Shown piece after piece: positions 31,367 through 40,477 of a stretch of DNA of 64,000 nucleotides. This DNA comes from Pycnococcus provasolii. Taxonomy: Eukaryota > Chlorophyta > Pseudoscourfieldiophyceae > Pseudoscourfieldiales > Pycnococcaceae. How positions within the stretch are numbered: the first letter of the stretch is position 1; every line of letters starts with the position of its first letter. The stretch is from contig OW568863.1 in NCBI GenBank assembly GCA_938743325.2, positions 1,116,001 to 1,180,000 of the forward strand, read 5' to 3'. The notes below the pieces were generated by a model that saw only the letters and a program-made list of their open reading frames with translations, was not told where the DNA came from and searched no databases. A program made the translations under genes and the position numbers.

Positions 31367-31663
31367 ACGGACGAAGAAGAAGAACATGGTGGCGACGAAG
31401 GTGAGCTTGCAAGACCTGCTTGCAAGCTCTTGCAAGCCGACCAGAGCGTCCGCTGTTTGTGGGAAGTTCAATTCTGTTTCCGGTTACGCGTGCAGGTCAT
31501 GCATGCTGGTCATTTCCCTCCTGCCCCGGGGAACCTGGGGGAACGGTTCCCCGGGGGAACGTCCCCCTGGCTGCCTGGGGGACGAGTTCTGGGAAAACCA
31601 AACTCGTTCCCCGGGGGGACGTTCCCCTGGGGGACGTTCCCCCGGGGAACGATGAATAAACCG
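31367..31663 (-). repeat. Right terminal inverted repeat
   Basis: A 297-bp arm that is the reverse complement of 29977-30273. It is followed directly by the second copy of CATTTTCTT (31664-31672). Confidence 0.85.
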
Positions 31664-31935
31664 CATTTTCTTTGGGGGAGTTCGGCAAGTCCATTTCTGA
31701 GGTTTTTCTTTTTCTACCTGGTTGGTTTTCTCTCCCCCTGCCCCTGTCCCCCGCGGGTCTCGAGGCCCGAGGGTGGGTTCCGGACTGTTTCTCTCTCTCT
31801 CGACAAAAGCAAACGAAACAAACTGACAGCTCACAGCTAGCTCACAGCCAATCGTAAAGTTTAATTTTCAGCCAGCCAGCCTGATTTATTTATTTTCAGC
31901 TTCAGGATATCAGTCAGCATCATAGGGGATACCTT

Positions 31936-31976
<41 letters not shown>

Positions 31977-31977
31977 C
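31936..31977. repeat. (CGT)n trinucleotide microsatellite
   Basis: About thirteen to fourteen CGT/GTC units in an uninterrupted run, roughly 50-90 bp upstream of the glycosyltransferase start codons. It lies in the 5' flank or 5' UTR and is not translated in the chosen model. Confidence 0.9.
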
Positions 31978-32027
31978 TACCTGCCTGCCTGAGGTGTGAG
32001 TCGTCTTAGTCTTGTTTGCTTGATGAT

Positions 32028-33572
32028 ATGATGCTTCCTCTTCCTCTTCATCGTCATGATAATCGCGCTCGCGTCGTCCTGGTGGTGGTGGTGGTAATTG
32101 TCACGATGATGATCACCACCACCATACCACGGTTACCTCGATGCGTTGTTGGTGCAGCAGCAGCTCATTCTTATCCTTCTCCTCTTGTTGGGGATGATGA
32201 AGATGTCGTTTTACTATTCCCGTCGGCATGGCTCAGACACAACGATGACGACAGTGATGATAACAATTATTATAAGACTCGCGAAACATCGGAATCTTTG
32301 TCTAAGTTGTGCCACTCGTGTCCCGTCGCCGACTCTCATCAACTCGTATGGCTCGAAGAAGAATCTGAGCAGCAGCAGCATGATGATGAGACAACAACAA
32401 CAAACCAACAAAAGAAATCAGTCATTAGTCCGCACGTGGGAGGAAGTCTGAGATGGCTCATGCACGCAATCATGAGGACACAACAAAGCAGCAGCGATCG
32501 TCATCAGCGATTCAACTTGAGGATGTGCGCAATGCCAACAAACCAGTGGCGCGCCGCCCCATTCGGCGCATATGCCGTGGACTTCAATCCTCATCAAGGA
32601 AAAGCGACAGCCTTCGACGAACTCAAAGTGAATTTCACCAAACCATGCAAACCAGCAAAGACCTACATCCTAACAGGTCGCGCGTCAAACGAAGCGACGC
32701 AGCTCGACGACGCTACCAAAAGTCTCGCAAAAATTCGAGGAAAAGATGCCGACACAAACTTGAATTTGCTGAACAAACACGACAACGTCAAAGTTAGGTG
32801 CATTGCTCTATTGTTCATTGGCGACGAACATTGTGACTTCTATCCTTCGGACGGAGGATTTATCGACACAGGTGGTGGCAGCAGTGCGCATCTAATAGAC
32901 GCCGTACGTGGCGCGAATCGCATACTCCGATTCTATCAAAGCAAGCGATGGCAGAGGGTGGCCAACAACAAAACGCCAAGCAAGGCTCTTGCTACACACA
33001 TTCCGCTTGGCTGGGGTTCGTCGTTTCCATCATCCTCCTCTTTCTCGGGCGAGGAGGATCGAAAACGCACCATCGTTTTCACGTTCCTAGGTGCTCCGAC
33101 AAGTGACGAACGGACTACGTTGGTGAATACTTTGCGCGAGATGAATAATACAGTCACACAACTTTTTTCAGAATGGCGCATGGCGCACGCGGGAGGAGAG
33201 TACACCGAAGGACCGTCGTATCGTCATCTTCTGGAAAACACGCAGTTTTGCCCTTGTCCGAAAGGCAAGAATTTCGAAACTCATCGTCTGTGGGAGGCCA
33301 TTGCAGCAAGATGCATTCCAGTGGTAACTTCATCTCAGGTTGACAGCGGCAGCAGCTGCGGCTCGATTGGCGGAACCTCTATGCCGCCGCCATTCGTCGT
33401 AGTTGATGATTGGAGCAAAGGTAGCCTCGAAGCTGTGCTACGTTGGGCAGAAGAGGCGCCGGAAGCTGTCATTGCTCGACGCACTGCCCTGGTTGAATAC
33501 GAAGCGCACATGATGCGCGATACACGAGATAAACTTGAGGCACATCTTCTGCCGCCAGCTTCCTATGGATAG
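32028..33572 (+). CDS. Exostosin-like (GT47 type) glycosyltransferase, type II membrane protein
   Basis: The frame starts at a TTG (32016); the first ATGs are 32028 and 32031, giving about 514 residues. The N terminus MMLPLPLHRHDNRARV is followed by VVLVVVVVIVTMMITTTI, a signal anchor typical of Golgi type II enzymes. A linker rich in Asp, Ser and Gln follows (residues about 60-150). The catalytic-like C-terminal part carries FCPCPKGKNFETHRLWEAI and CIPVVTSS, the acceptor/nucleotide-sugar motif seen in exostosin-like proteins (FVLCP.G...THR.WEAL..GCIPV), then FVVVDDWSK. In exostosin-like proteins this region uses nucleotide sugars to build glycoprotein or polysaccharide chains. The substrate cannot be predicted. 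Two conserved elements near the N side (KTYILTGRAS and FIGDEHCDFYPSDGG) are not ones I can name. Confidence 0.65.
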   Translation: MMLPLPLHRHDNRARVVLVVVVVIVTMMITTTIPRLPRCVVGAAAAHSYPSPLVGDDEDVVLLFPSAWLRHNDDDSDDNNYYKTRETSESLSKLCHSCPVADSHQLVWLEEESEQQQHDDETTTTNQQKKSVISPHVGGSLRWLMHAIMRTQQSSSDRHQRFNLRMCAMPTNQWRAAPFGAYAVDFNPHQGKATAFDELKVNFTKPCKPAKTYILTGRASNEATQLDDATKSLAKIRGKDADTNLNLLNKHDNVKVRCIALLFIGDEHCDFYPSDGGFIDTGGGSSAHLIDAVRGANRILRFYQSKRWQRVANNKTPSKALATHIPLGWGSSFPSSSSFSGEEDRKRTIVFTFLGAPTSDERTTLVNTLREMNNTVTQLFSEWRMAHAGGEYTEGPSYRHLLENTQFCPCPKGKNFETHRLWEAIAARCIPVVTSSQVDSGSSCGSIGGTSMPPPFVVVDDWSKGSLEAVLRWAEEAPEAVIARRTALVEYEAHMMRDTRDKLEAHLLPPASYG

Positions 33573-33640
33573 CCGTCGTCGTGTTTTAGAAAGAAAAATG
33601 AATGGCTTTTCATAATATACAGATACTTCACAAGTTATTA

Positions 33641-34993
33641 TTATTGCCACGCCTTTTTCCTCGGCATGATCACCAATGCTCCACAACAACCAAGCACGCT
33701 AATCAAGCCAGTCATCAAAAGCAAGCACCACACTTTCGACGGTCCGATGAGCTCCGCGCACACGGGAAAGAGCCCGCCAAAAATTGCAAGGCTCACATTA
33801 TAAGTAAATCCCATTCGCGTGTTTCGCGTCTTGACGCTAAAGAGTTGCACGACGAGCAGATAAATCGTGGCGCCGGCGAATCCCTGCAGCGAACCCAACA
33901 GGACGCTGACAGATGCAAATCGTGCACGAGCACTCGCCTCTCGGTTTGTGGCAACATGCATACCAACGGGTCCAAGCACCATGATCAGGATATTAGCCAC
34001 GAGCTGCTGGCGTTCCACTCCAAACGCGTCGGACACCATGGCAGCGATCGGATTGAGGAAAAGGGCGACGAGTTGAGCGCCAGCATTTGCCAATAACGCA
34101 TCTTCATTTAGGCTCGCACTGTACACCACGCCGTACCAAACGGACGCTATGCCAGCAGGTGCCGATATGGCGATGGCCAGGTCACGCAGCGACGGATAGC
34201 TTGCTGTTGTCATGGTCGTCGTCGCCGACGCCGCATTCCCGGTTGGCTGCAGCGCTGTGTGCTCGCCATCTAGTTCCCGTTCGTCTCCTTCAACCACGTC
34301 GTTCTGGACGATGTGGCTGCCACCACCGTCTTCCCGAAGGAACGCCTTCGTCTCTTGAATGCGGCTTCTCATAAAGGCGCTGAGCAGTCCAGGTGGAAGA
34401 GCGAGAAGGAACGGCACGCGCCAACCCCACGAGCTCATCGCGTCATCGTCGAGCGTGTGGCGAAGGAGCACGACGACCCCGCTCGCGGCAAAGAACGCGA
34501 GGTTGCCCGTCATGGAGATGAGCGCGATGGCCATGCCACGACATCCAGGCTCTGCAGACTCCGCAAGAAACACACTGATGGCACCCACCTCCCCCCCCGC
34601 GCAAGCACCTTGCACAATTCTCAGCGTGCACATCGCCGCCGCGAAAACGAAACTCCGCGTGGGCAGCAGTCCCTGCGCGACGGTTGCGAATAGCATCCCC
34701 CATATGGTCAGCAACAAAGCGCGTCTTCGTCCATACCTGTCGGACAGGATTCCAAACACCGTTCCTCCCAAGGGCCTCGCGACGAACGTGACCGCGAACC
34801 CGAGCCACGTGAGCGTTGCGTCGCCGCCGAAGAACGCGCGTTTGATTTCCGGCGTGACGTAAGCGTACGCCGAGTACTCGTACCACTCGAGCACGTTGCC
34901 TATGCAGATGGGCCAGACGTGTCGCAGCAGCGCAAGTGCGGCTGACGCGTATTGGACGCCGCCAACCTGAAGATGAGGGACCCCAGGCGACAT
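33641..34993 (-). CDS. MFS transporter of the metabolite:H+ symporter (MHS/ProP) type
   Basis: The chosen ATG at 34993 (MSPGVPHLQVGG) gives 450 residues; the frame also stays open to 35125. About 12 hydrophobic segments are visible. Signature elements are IGNVLEWYEYSAYAY in the first membrane helix (GN.LEWYDF in MHS proteins), RPLGGTVFGILSDRYGRRRAL between helices 2 and 3 (the MFS motif), and RIVQGACAGGEVGAISVFLAE in helix 4. Bacterial relatives carry proline, betaine, citrate or dicarboxylates with protons. The long acidic loop (EDGGGSHIVQNDVVEGDE) between the halves is typical of a eukaryotic version. Bacterial-type ancestry hints at old lateral transfer, but its base composition resembles its neighbours. 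Confidence 0.85.
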   Translation of the reverse strand: MSPGVPHLQVGGVQYASAALALLRHVWPICIGNVLEWYEYSAYAYVTPEIKRAFFGGDATLTWLGFAVTFVARPLGGTVFGILSDRYGRRRALLLTIWGMLFATVAQGLLPTRSFVFAAAMCTLRIVQGACAGGEVGAISVFLAESAEPGCRGMAIALISMTGNLAFFAASGVVVLLRHTLDDDAMSSWGWRVPFLLALPPGLLSAFMRSRIQETKAFLREDGGGSHIVQNDVVEGDERELDGEHTALQPTGNAASATTTMTTASYPSLRDLAIAISAPAGIASVWYGVVYSASLNEDALLANAGAQLVALFLNPIAAMVSDAFGVERQQLVANILIMVLGPVGMHVATNREASARARFASVSVLLGSLQGFAGATIYLLVVQLFSVKTRNTRMGFTYNVSLAIFGGLFPVCAELIGPSKVWCLLLMTGLISVLGCCGALVIMPRKKAWQ

Positions 34994-35137
34994 TATGGGA
35001 AACGAGACACTTACTTTAGAGATAAAGTATAACGTATCATCCACACGACGGATTTCTACCACTAATTTCTGGGATGGTAAAAAGTTTAAAGGGAGGGGAG
35101 CCACCCACAAATAAAAAGAGCCCAAGAAGAGCCCGTG

Positions 35138-35161
35138 TGTTTGGGATTAGGGTTAGGGTTA
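35138..35161 (+). promoter_or_regulatory. TTAGGG block upstream of the SPRY/U-box gene
   Basis: GGGATTAGGGTTAGGGTTACGG lies a few bases before the ATG at 35166 and about 130 bp before the ATG at 35292. It sits in the short divergent spacer shared with the MFS gene. Confidence 0.5.
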
Positions 35162-35165
35162 CGGC

Positions 35166-36846
35166 ATGAGCCCTATTTGGTATGAGCGAACGGGATCCGG
35201 GGGAGCTGCTTTGCTTTGCCCAAAACGAAACCTCCTCCCTCCCGCCTCACTGTTCGGCGAAGTTTTGGCAACTTTCCGAGGCTCGGGTACCATGCCGGAC
35301 GAAGCATCCGAAGAAGAAGGTGGTGGCGATGCGAGAAGTGGGGGTGGTGGTGGTGCTGGCAATGCGCGTGGTGTTGGCGGCATCGGTAGTGGGATCAATG
35401 TACCTATACACCTTCAAGGATCCGTGGGACTCGCCTCCTTGTTGACGCCTGGCGCGGTGGGACTATGTAGTGGTGGGAGTGGTGCTAGTAGTGGTGGCAG
35501 TGGTACCGCCACGGGTACATCCCCGGGACCCGGGCCTTCACAGTCACTCAACCCACTCATCTCAGCCGCCATAACCACTCCCTCGTCGGAATCTCTCGGT
35601 ACCTTGATTGCGATCGCCACCGGAAAACTATGGCATCATCTACACAACCAGAACGGGGAAACGCATAACTCTGACTCCGGCGTCAAAGCCGCCGCCAAAG
35701 CTGCGCAGGCTTGCGACTACGATGCCGTCGCTTCCGACATCGCCAAGCAGATTGCACGCGCGGAAGCACCGGGAGACGCGAAGCACGTCACAAATAAGCT
35801 CGACGCCTTTCTTGATCCGGCACAGAGCGGACGCATCGGACCCACACGGGAAGAGTCGGAAGTTGCGCCGACTGCGGCAGCGCCCGTCTCCGTCGGACCG
35901 AGCACGCAGGTCAGCTTCTCAAGACACGCAACTCTGCACCCGTCAGCAGCCAGCGGAACTGCTGGACACATGGGTGCAAACGCGGGAGACGTCGAGAGCG
36001 TTTCTAACTTCAGCAGCTGGAAGGCGAACGCGTGCGTTTTTGGGGGCAAGTGGCAGTACGAGGTGTGCCTGAGAACCGCGGGAATACAGCAAATTGGATG
36101 GGTCACAGACGCGTGCTCGTTCACGCACGAGGAAGGCGTCGGCGACGCGAGTGACAGCTACGCGTACGACGGCAAGCGTGTCAAGAAGTGGAACGTCGCG
36201 TCGCAGCCGTACGGCCAGCCGTGGGAGTGCGGTGACGTGATCGGGTGCGTGCTTGACGTCGATAAGGGAACAGCCTCGTTCTACCGCAATGGAGAGGCGT
36301 TGGGAACCGCCTTCTCGTCGGTGCGCCGTGCAAGGCCGATGCTTGCGTACTATCCAGCCGTCAGCCTCAGCCAGGGCGAGCGAAGCGAGGTGAACGTGGG
36401 CGAGAGACCATTCCTCTACCCTGTCGAAGGTCACACACCGCTCTGCTACCCACCGTCCGACGACAGGTGCAAGGTGTGCATGCGTCTGTTCCTGCGCATG
36501 TGCGAGATGGCGAGGTGGCGAGACGCCATGCCGGATCACGTCGCTGCGATTGCGCACCTCGTGGTGGCGCCGATGCTGCGTCTCATGACAGATCGACGCG
36601 AGGGCGCGTACCTCGTGAGCAAGATTGCCGTACCAGTGCTGATGACGATAGCTGTGGACAAGCTCGATGTGCCGGCGCATGCATACTGCGAGGAGGATCA
36701 CGCTGACGACGGCGACGGAAAGGATGATGCGACACCTGCAACAGCTACAACAACCGCGCCTCGGTCGCTCCGAAGGTTCGACGCGTGTGCCGCGGTTGAG
36801 GCGGTGGCCGCGGGAAACGACGTTGGCGGCAGTAGCAGCAGCAGCA

Positions 36847-36882
<36 letters not shown>

Positions 36883-39800
36883 GTCGCTCCTCGCGACAAT
36901 CTCTCGATTCTCGCCTGCATCCCATCCTCGACCTGCTGTACACCACGGCCCCAGATTTGGAGGTGCTGCGCGAATTCATCTACCTGCTGATGGACGAAGT
37001 CTCGCGGCTCGTACGAAGTAGTCCTTTCGTGAGTACAACCGCACCACTCGACAGTGACGCCGGACAGCTCGCACGCCCCGCTCCGTGGGCGGACGGATGG
37101 CTTGCCCGTGGCGTTGCGTGCGAAACGTCTGACAGACCTCGATCACTCGCCGAGGCGATCATGCGCCACAGCACGACGCTTTGCGCCTGGTACGAGGGAG
37201 CAGACGGCGAATCGGCACCCGAACCGGTCGCTCGCGCTTGGTCCATGCGTCGATATGCACGCAGATTCTCTCTAGCGATGGAAGGCTTGCTCGTGATGAA
37301 GCCGCCAACTGCGAAGGATCTGAAGCGCATGCTGCCTGATGCAAGCTCGGTTGCCGATGACGGCGAGAATGAAATGGGCGGTGATAATGACACGGGTGTC
37401 GCAACATCTGCAGTACCATCCCCTTCCCCCGCCTCAGCCGCCGCCGCGTCAGCCTCTGACGCCGCGAAGCCCAAGAAAAGTCACAAACCCAAAAAGGGAC
37501 AGTCGCCTCACCATGGCGTGATCTCTGCCGCAAACGCAAGATTCCGAAGAGGGTGGGACGTCATGCTCGCCGCGGTGACGTCAGCAGAACGGAGTCACGA
37601 TCGGATACTCGCGATCCTCTGCCGCCAGGCGCCAAAGTTTTTCTTCGATGTGTACCTGAAGCGTGTGCTGCTAACGAACAAGGGACATCGTCGAGAGACT
37701 CCTCCGGGCGGTCTGATGGAGCGATCAGCTCTAATGTCTACGTACTTCGTGCTCCTGCGCGCTCTCGAACGACACATTGTGGCGGCACGCGCGGTATTTG
37801 CCGACAAACTGATTCAGGAAAAGGGAGTTCCGCAGCCAAGCTCCGAGTGGAATCGCGTTGTGGGGAGGCTGGATGTTGATTCTCGCCCGCCGCTTCTCGT
37901 GTACCCCGTACTGGACGTCTGGACGAGCAGCTTCGCGGCGATGCTCGACATGAATCGCCTTGGTGGCGGGTATAATCACTTAAACAGCGAATATCCGCAG
38001 GCAGACCTCGTCAGGAGCCCTGTGATCGTCTCTCCGATGGCGGCGACTGCTATCAGTAACTGCATTGGCTCAGCCGGCGGCAGCGCCGCCGGCAACGACG
38101 AGCTGTCGAAGGGTACAGGGACGACAATCCCACCCTTTGCGAGCGTCGACGAGTGGTGTGCACGGCTAAAGGGTGCACGGCAAAAGGAGAGTCGAAGGCA
38201 CGAGGAGGACGAGGGGAGGTCTTCCGAATCCTTTGCTATCCCTGCCAACCACGCGCATACGTGCCTGGATTACGTGCTGCTTCTCTACCACGTTTGTGCT
38301 TCCACTAGCTACAAGTCGACTGGTCAGCAGCTGCAGGCTTATGCGAGCCTCGTTCGGCAGATGGACGAAACGCGTGCGAGAATATCGCGCTGCGGCGACA
38401 CGGAAGCCAGCGAGCCGGCGGCGGTTACCTCCTCCGCATCCACCTCCTCGTCCAGAACAGCCGCAGACGGCGCGGCATATGCGCTCGCGGATGAGAGTGG
38501 TGGAGGCGGTGGTGGTGGCGGCGGCGAAGGTCAATCGGCCGGAGATCGCACGGTCGGAACGTCAACTTCGGCGTCGACTTCTGCACCTCTCAGCAGTAAT
38601 CGCATGTATGCGAACACGCTGCGGCAGGCTCTGCGTGCGCAGGAAGATGAGCAGGCGGATCTTCGACGGCAGTGTGCGCTTAAAGACGTGCTTCTGTATG
38701 GCGCAGAGAAGCAGGCGGCGAGTCTGCACCTCCTCGCGTACGCGCTGCAGGTGCTGCATGCGACAAGCTCGACACGAGGTGATGTCCTGAGGTACGCACC
38801 AGACTACTGGGTAGAAGGCTCCGTGGATCTTTTTCACGCGCTGCGTCGCGGCGACCCAGTTCTCCCCGCGATGGAAGTGCTGATGGTCCCAACGGGTGCT
38901 GCCTCCTTCGTCGACCTGGGAGAGCGATTTACAAGTCTGCCACACCTCGGCACGATGAACGAGCTGACGAGCTTTTTGACGAAGCACCTGGACGACTCGC
39001 GCATCCTCAGCCCCGACACGAAGGATGTGCTTTTGCAGAGCTTGCTTGTGCTGCTGCAGTATCCGGAGTACGTGCGCGCTTTCGAGGTGTGCTCGTCGAG
39101 TCGCGAGCAGCTCGCACCTACGCTCCTCAGAACATTCAACGAGACTCTGTGGATTCCCACGATGAATGCCTGGCTCAGGCTAGTGTCTGGGTGCGGTTTC
39201 GCACAGCAGCACAAGCAAAGCGCCTCGGAGGATGCGGTGGATCCGTGGGTTGCTCGCGCACTTGGCCTTCCGAAAGCGCGTCTTCTCGACGTGGAACGAT
39301 CGTGGATCGACGTCGAAGACGGCGTGGAGGCGAAGCCGAGAGGCTCGAGCCGTTGGTTCCAAAGCCAGCTGCGGAAGCTACTGCTGGACAATCCAACGGA
39401 GTACGAGCGCGTATTGACGCGCGTGCTATCGAGCGCCAACTGGACAGCAACGGAGCTCTCGGCGGCGGCGCGCGAGGCTGAGGTGGCTGGGCGTCGCCGT
39501 GCGAGAGAGGGTGGCCTAGCGGCAAGCCGCGCGAGCTTGGCTGAGCTGCAGAGCTACCGGCGCAAGTGTCTTATCATGCTGGAGCTCACAACGTCTCTGC
39601 TTAGGCTCCTAGAATTCCTGCTCCTTTGCGAGCCTTGCATATTCCTGGGCGGTCGCGAGAGACATCCTCCGACGGAACCACGTGAAGTGAGCACCGGGCG
39701 CGCGAGATTGTCGCGCGTCTACGAGACGCTCAGCTTCACGTTGAGCCACCTGATGGGGAGCAACGGCGAACGAGCCCTGCGCGAGGCGCACAAGGGTGCG

Positions 39801-40385
39801 GGCGGCGACGAGCGCGAGCGCATGCGTGACGGCCTGTACGCTCCCGTGGTGGGCGCGCTGCTCGCGCTCAGGGAGGTGAGCGATGGTAGCCTGGATCCTA
39901 TCGCGGATTTGGCGCGTCTCGACAGCGACGCGTCGGCGGATGGTGGCGCAGACGCCGCATCGCCAGGATCCTCGAATGACTCGGACGGACCGCTTCTTGC
40001 GGGTGTGCGCGCACTGTGCGATCACGCCTTTGCAAGCTTACGGCGATCTGGCGAGCTCAGCGAGGCTGCGCTTGAAGCCGCGCGATGCGTGCTCACCGGC
40101 GTGTTCGACGTGCTCGTGGATGTGAGCAAGGAGGTTGCCGATGACGACGATGACGACATCCCGGACGATCTGCTGGATCCTCTCACCGCGACGCTGATGG
40201 CGGACCCGGTGATGCTTCCCACATCGAAGGTAGTTGTGGATCGGGCCACCATCCTTCGCCACTTAGCAACTGGTAATGGCTTTGACCCTTTCAGCCGAGA
40301 GCCCTTGACGGAGGATGACTTGTTAGATGCCGTGGAGGTGCGCGCTCAGCTTGCCGAGTGGCGTGCATCAAAATGTAGTAAATAG
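35166..40385 (+). CDS. SPRY-domain protein with a C-terminal U-box (KPC1/RKP-like layout, UBE4-type U-box)
   Basis: The frame runs 1,739 residues from the ATG at 35166; the second ATG at 35292 (MPDEASEEEGGG) is a credible start because a TTAGGG block lies only a few bases before the first. A SPRY domain covers about residues 275-415: FSSWKANACVFGGKWQYEVC, QQIGWVTDACSFTHEEGVGD, YAYDGKRVKKWN, and WECGDVIGCVLDVDKGTASFYRNGEALGTAF. A long helical middle has low-complexity Gly/Ser/Thr inserts. The last about 75 residues form a U-box: DDLLDPLTATLMADPVMLPTS, DRATILRHL, FDPFSREPL, very like UBE4/UFD2. U-boxes bind E2 enzymes and confer E3/E4 ubiquitin ligase activity. Animal RNF123 (KPC1) and plant RKP pair a similar N-terminal SPRY with a RING instead. 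The substrate is unknown. Confidence 0.85.
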
Positions 40386-40477
40386 AAAATCGTTTTATTT
40401 TTCACTTAAAAAATTATTCGAAATGTTTTCTGTTCTTTAATTTGGTAAATTTTTTGGTGTTTTTGGTGCATCCTCTG

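Larger units (their letters stand above)
29977..31663. mobile_element. Non-autonomous DNA transposon with 297-bp terminal inverted repeats (Mutator-like candidate)
   Basis: The 1,687-bp element begins CGGTTTATTCATCG and ends with its reverse complement. The arms, 29977-30273 and 31367-31663, are 297 bp each and appeared identical when read against each other. Flanking CATTTTCTT occurs at 29968-29976 and again at 31664-31672, a 9-bp target-site duplication. Long inverted repeats with 9-bp (8-11) duplications are typical of Mutator-like elements; this assignment is inferred, because no transposase is present. The arms are built from repeated GTTCCCCGGGGGAAC-like palindromes. The interior has three further hairpins and a (GCGACG)n-like tract but no convincing gene. 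The intact duplication and identical arms suggest recent insertion. Confidence 0.8.

Noticed and set aside
29977-31663. An LTR retrotransposon
   Set aside because: The ends are inverted, not direct, repeats and the target duplication is 9 bp. These features fit a DNA transposon.
32016-32027. Starts of several genes at TTG or GTG
   Set aside because: Such codons are not normal eukaryotic starts, and in each case a suitable ATG lies downstream.
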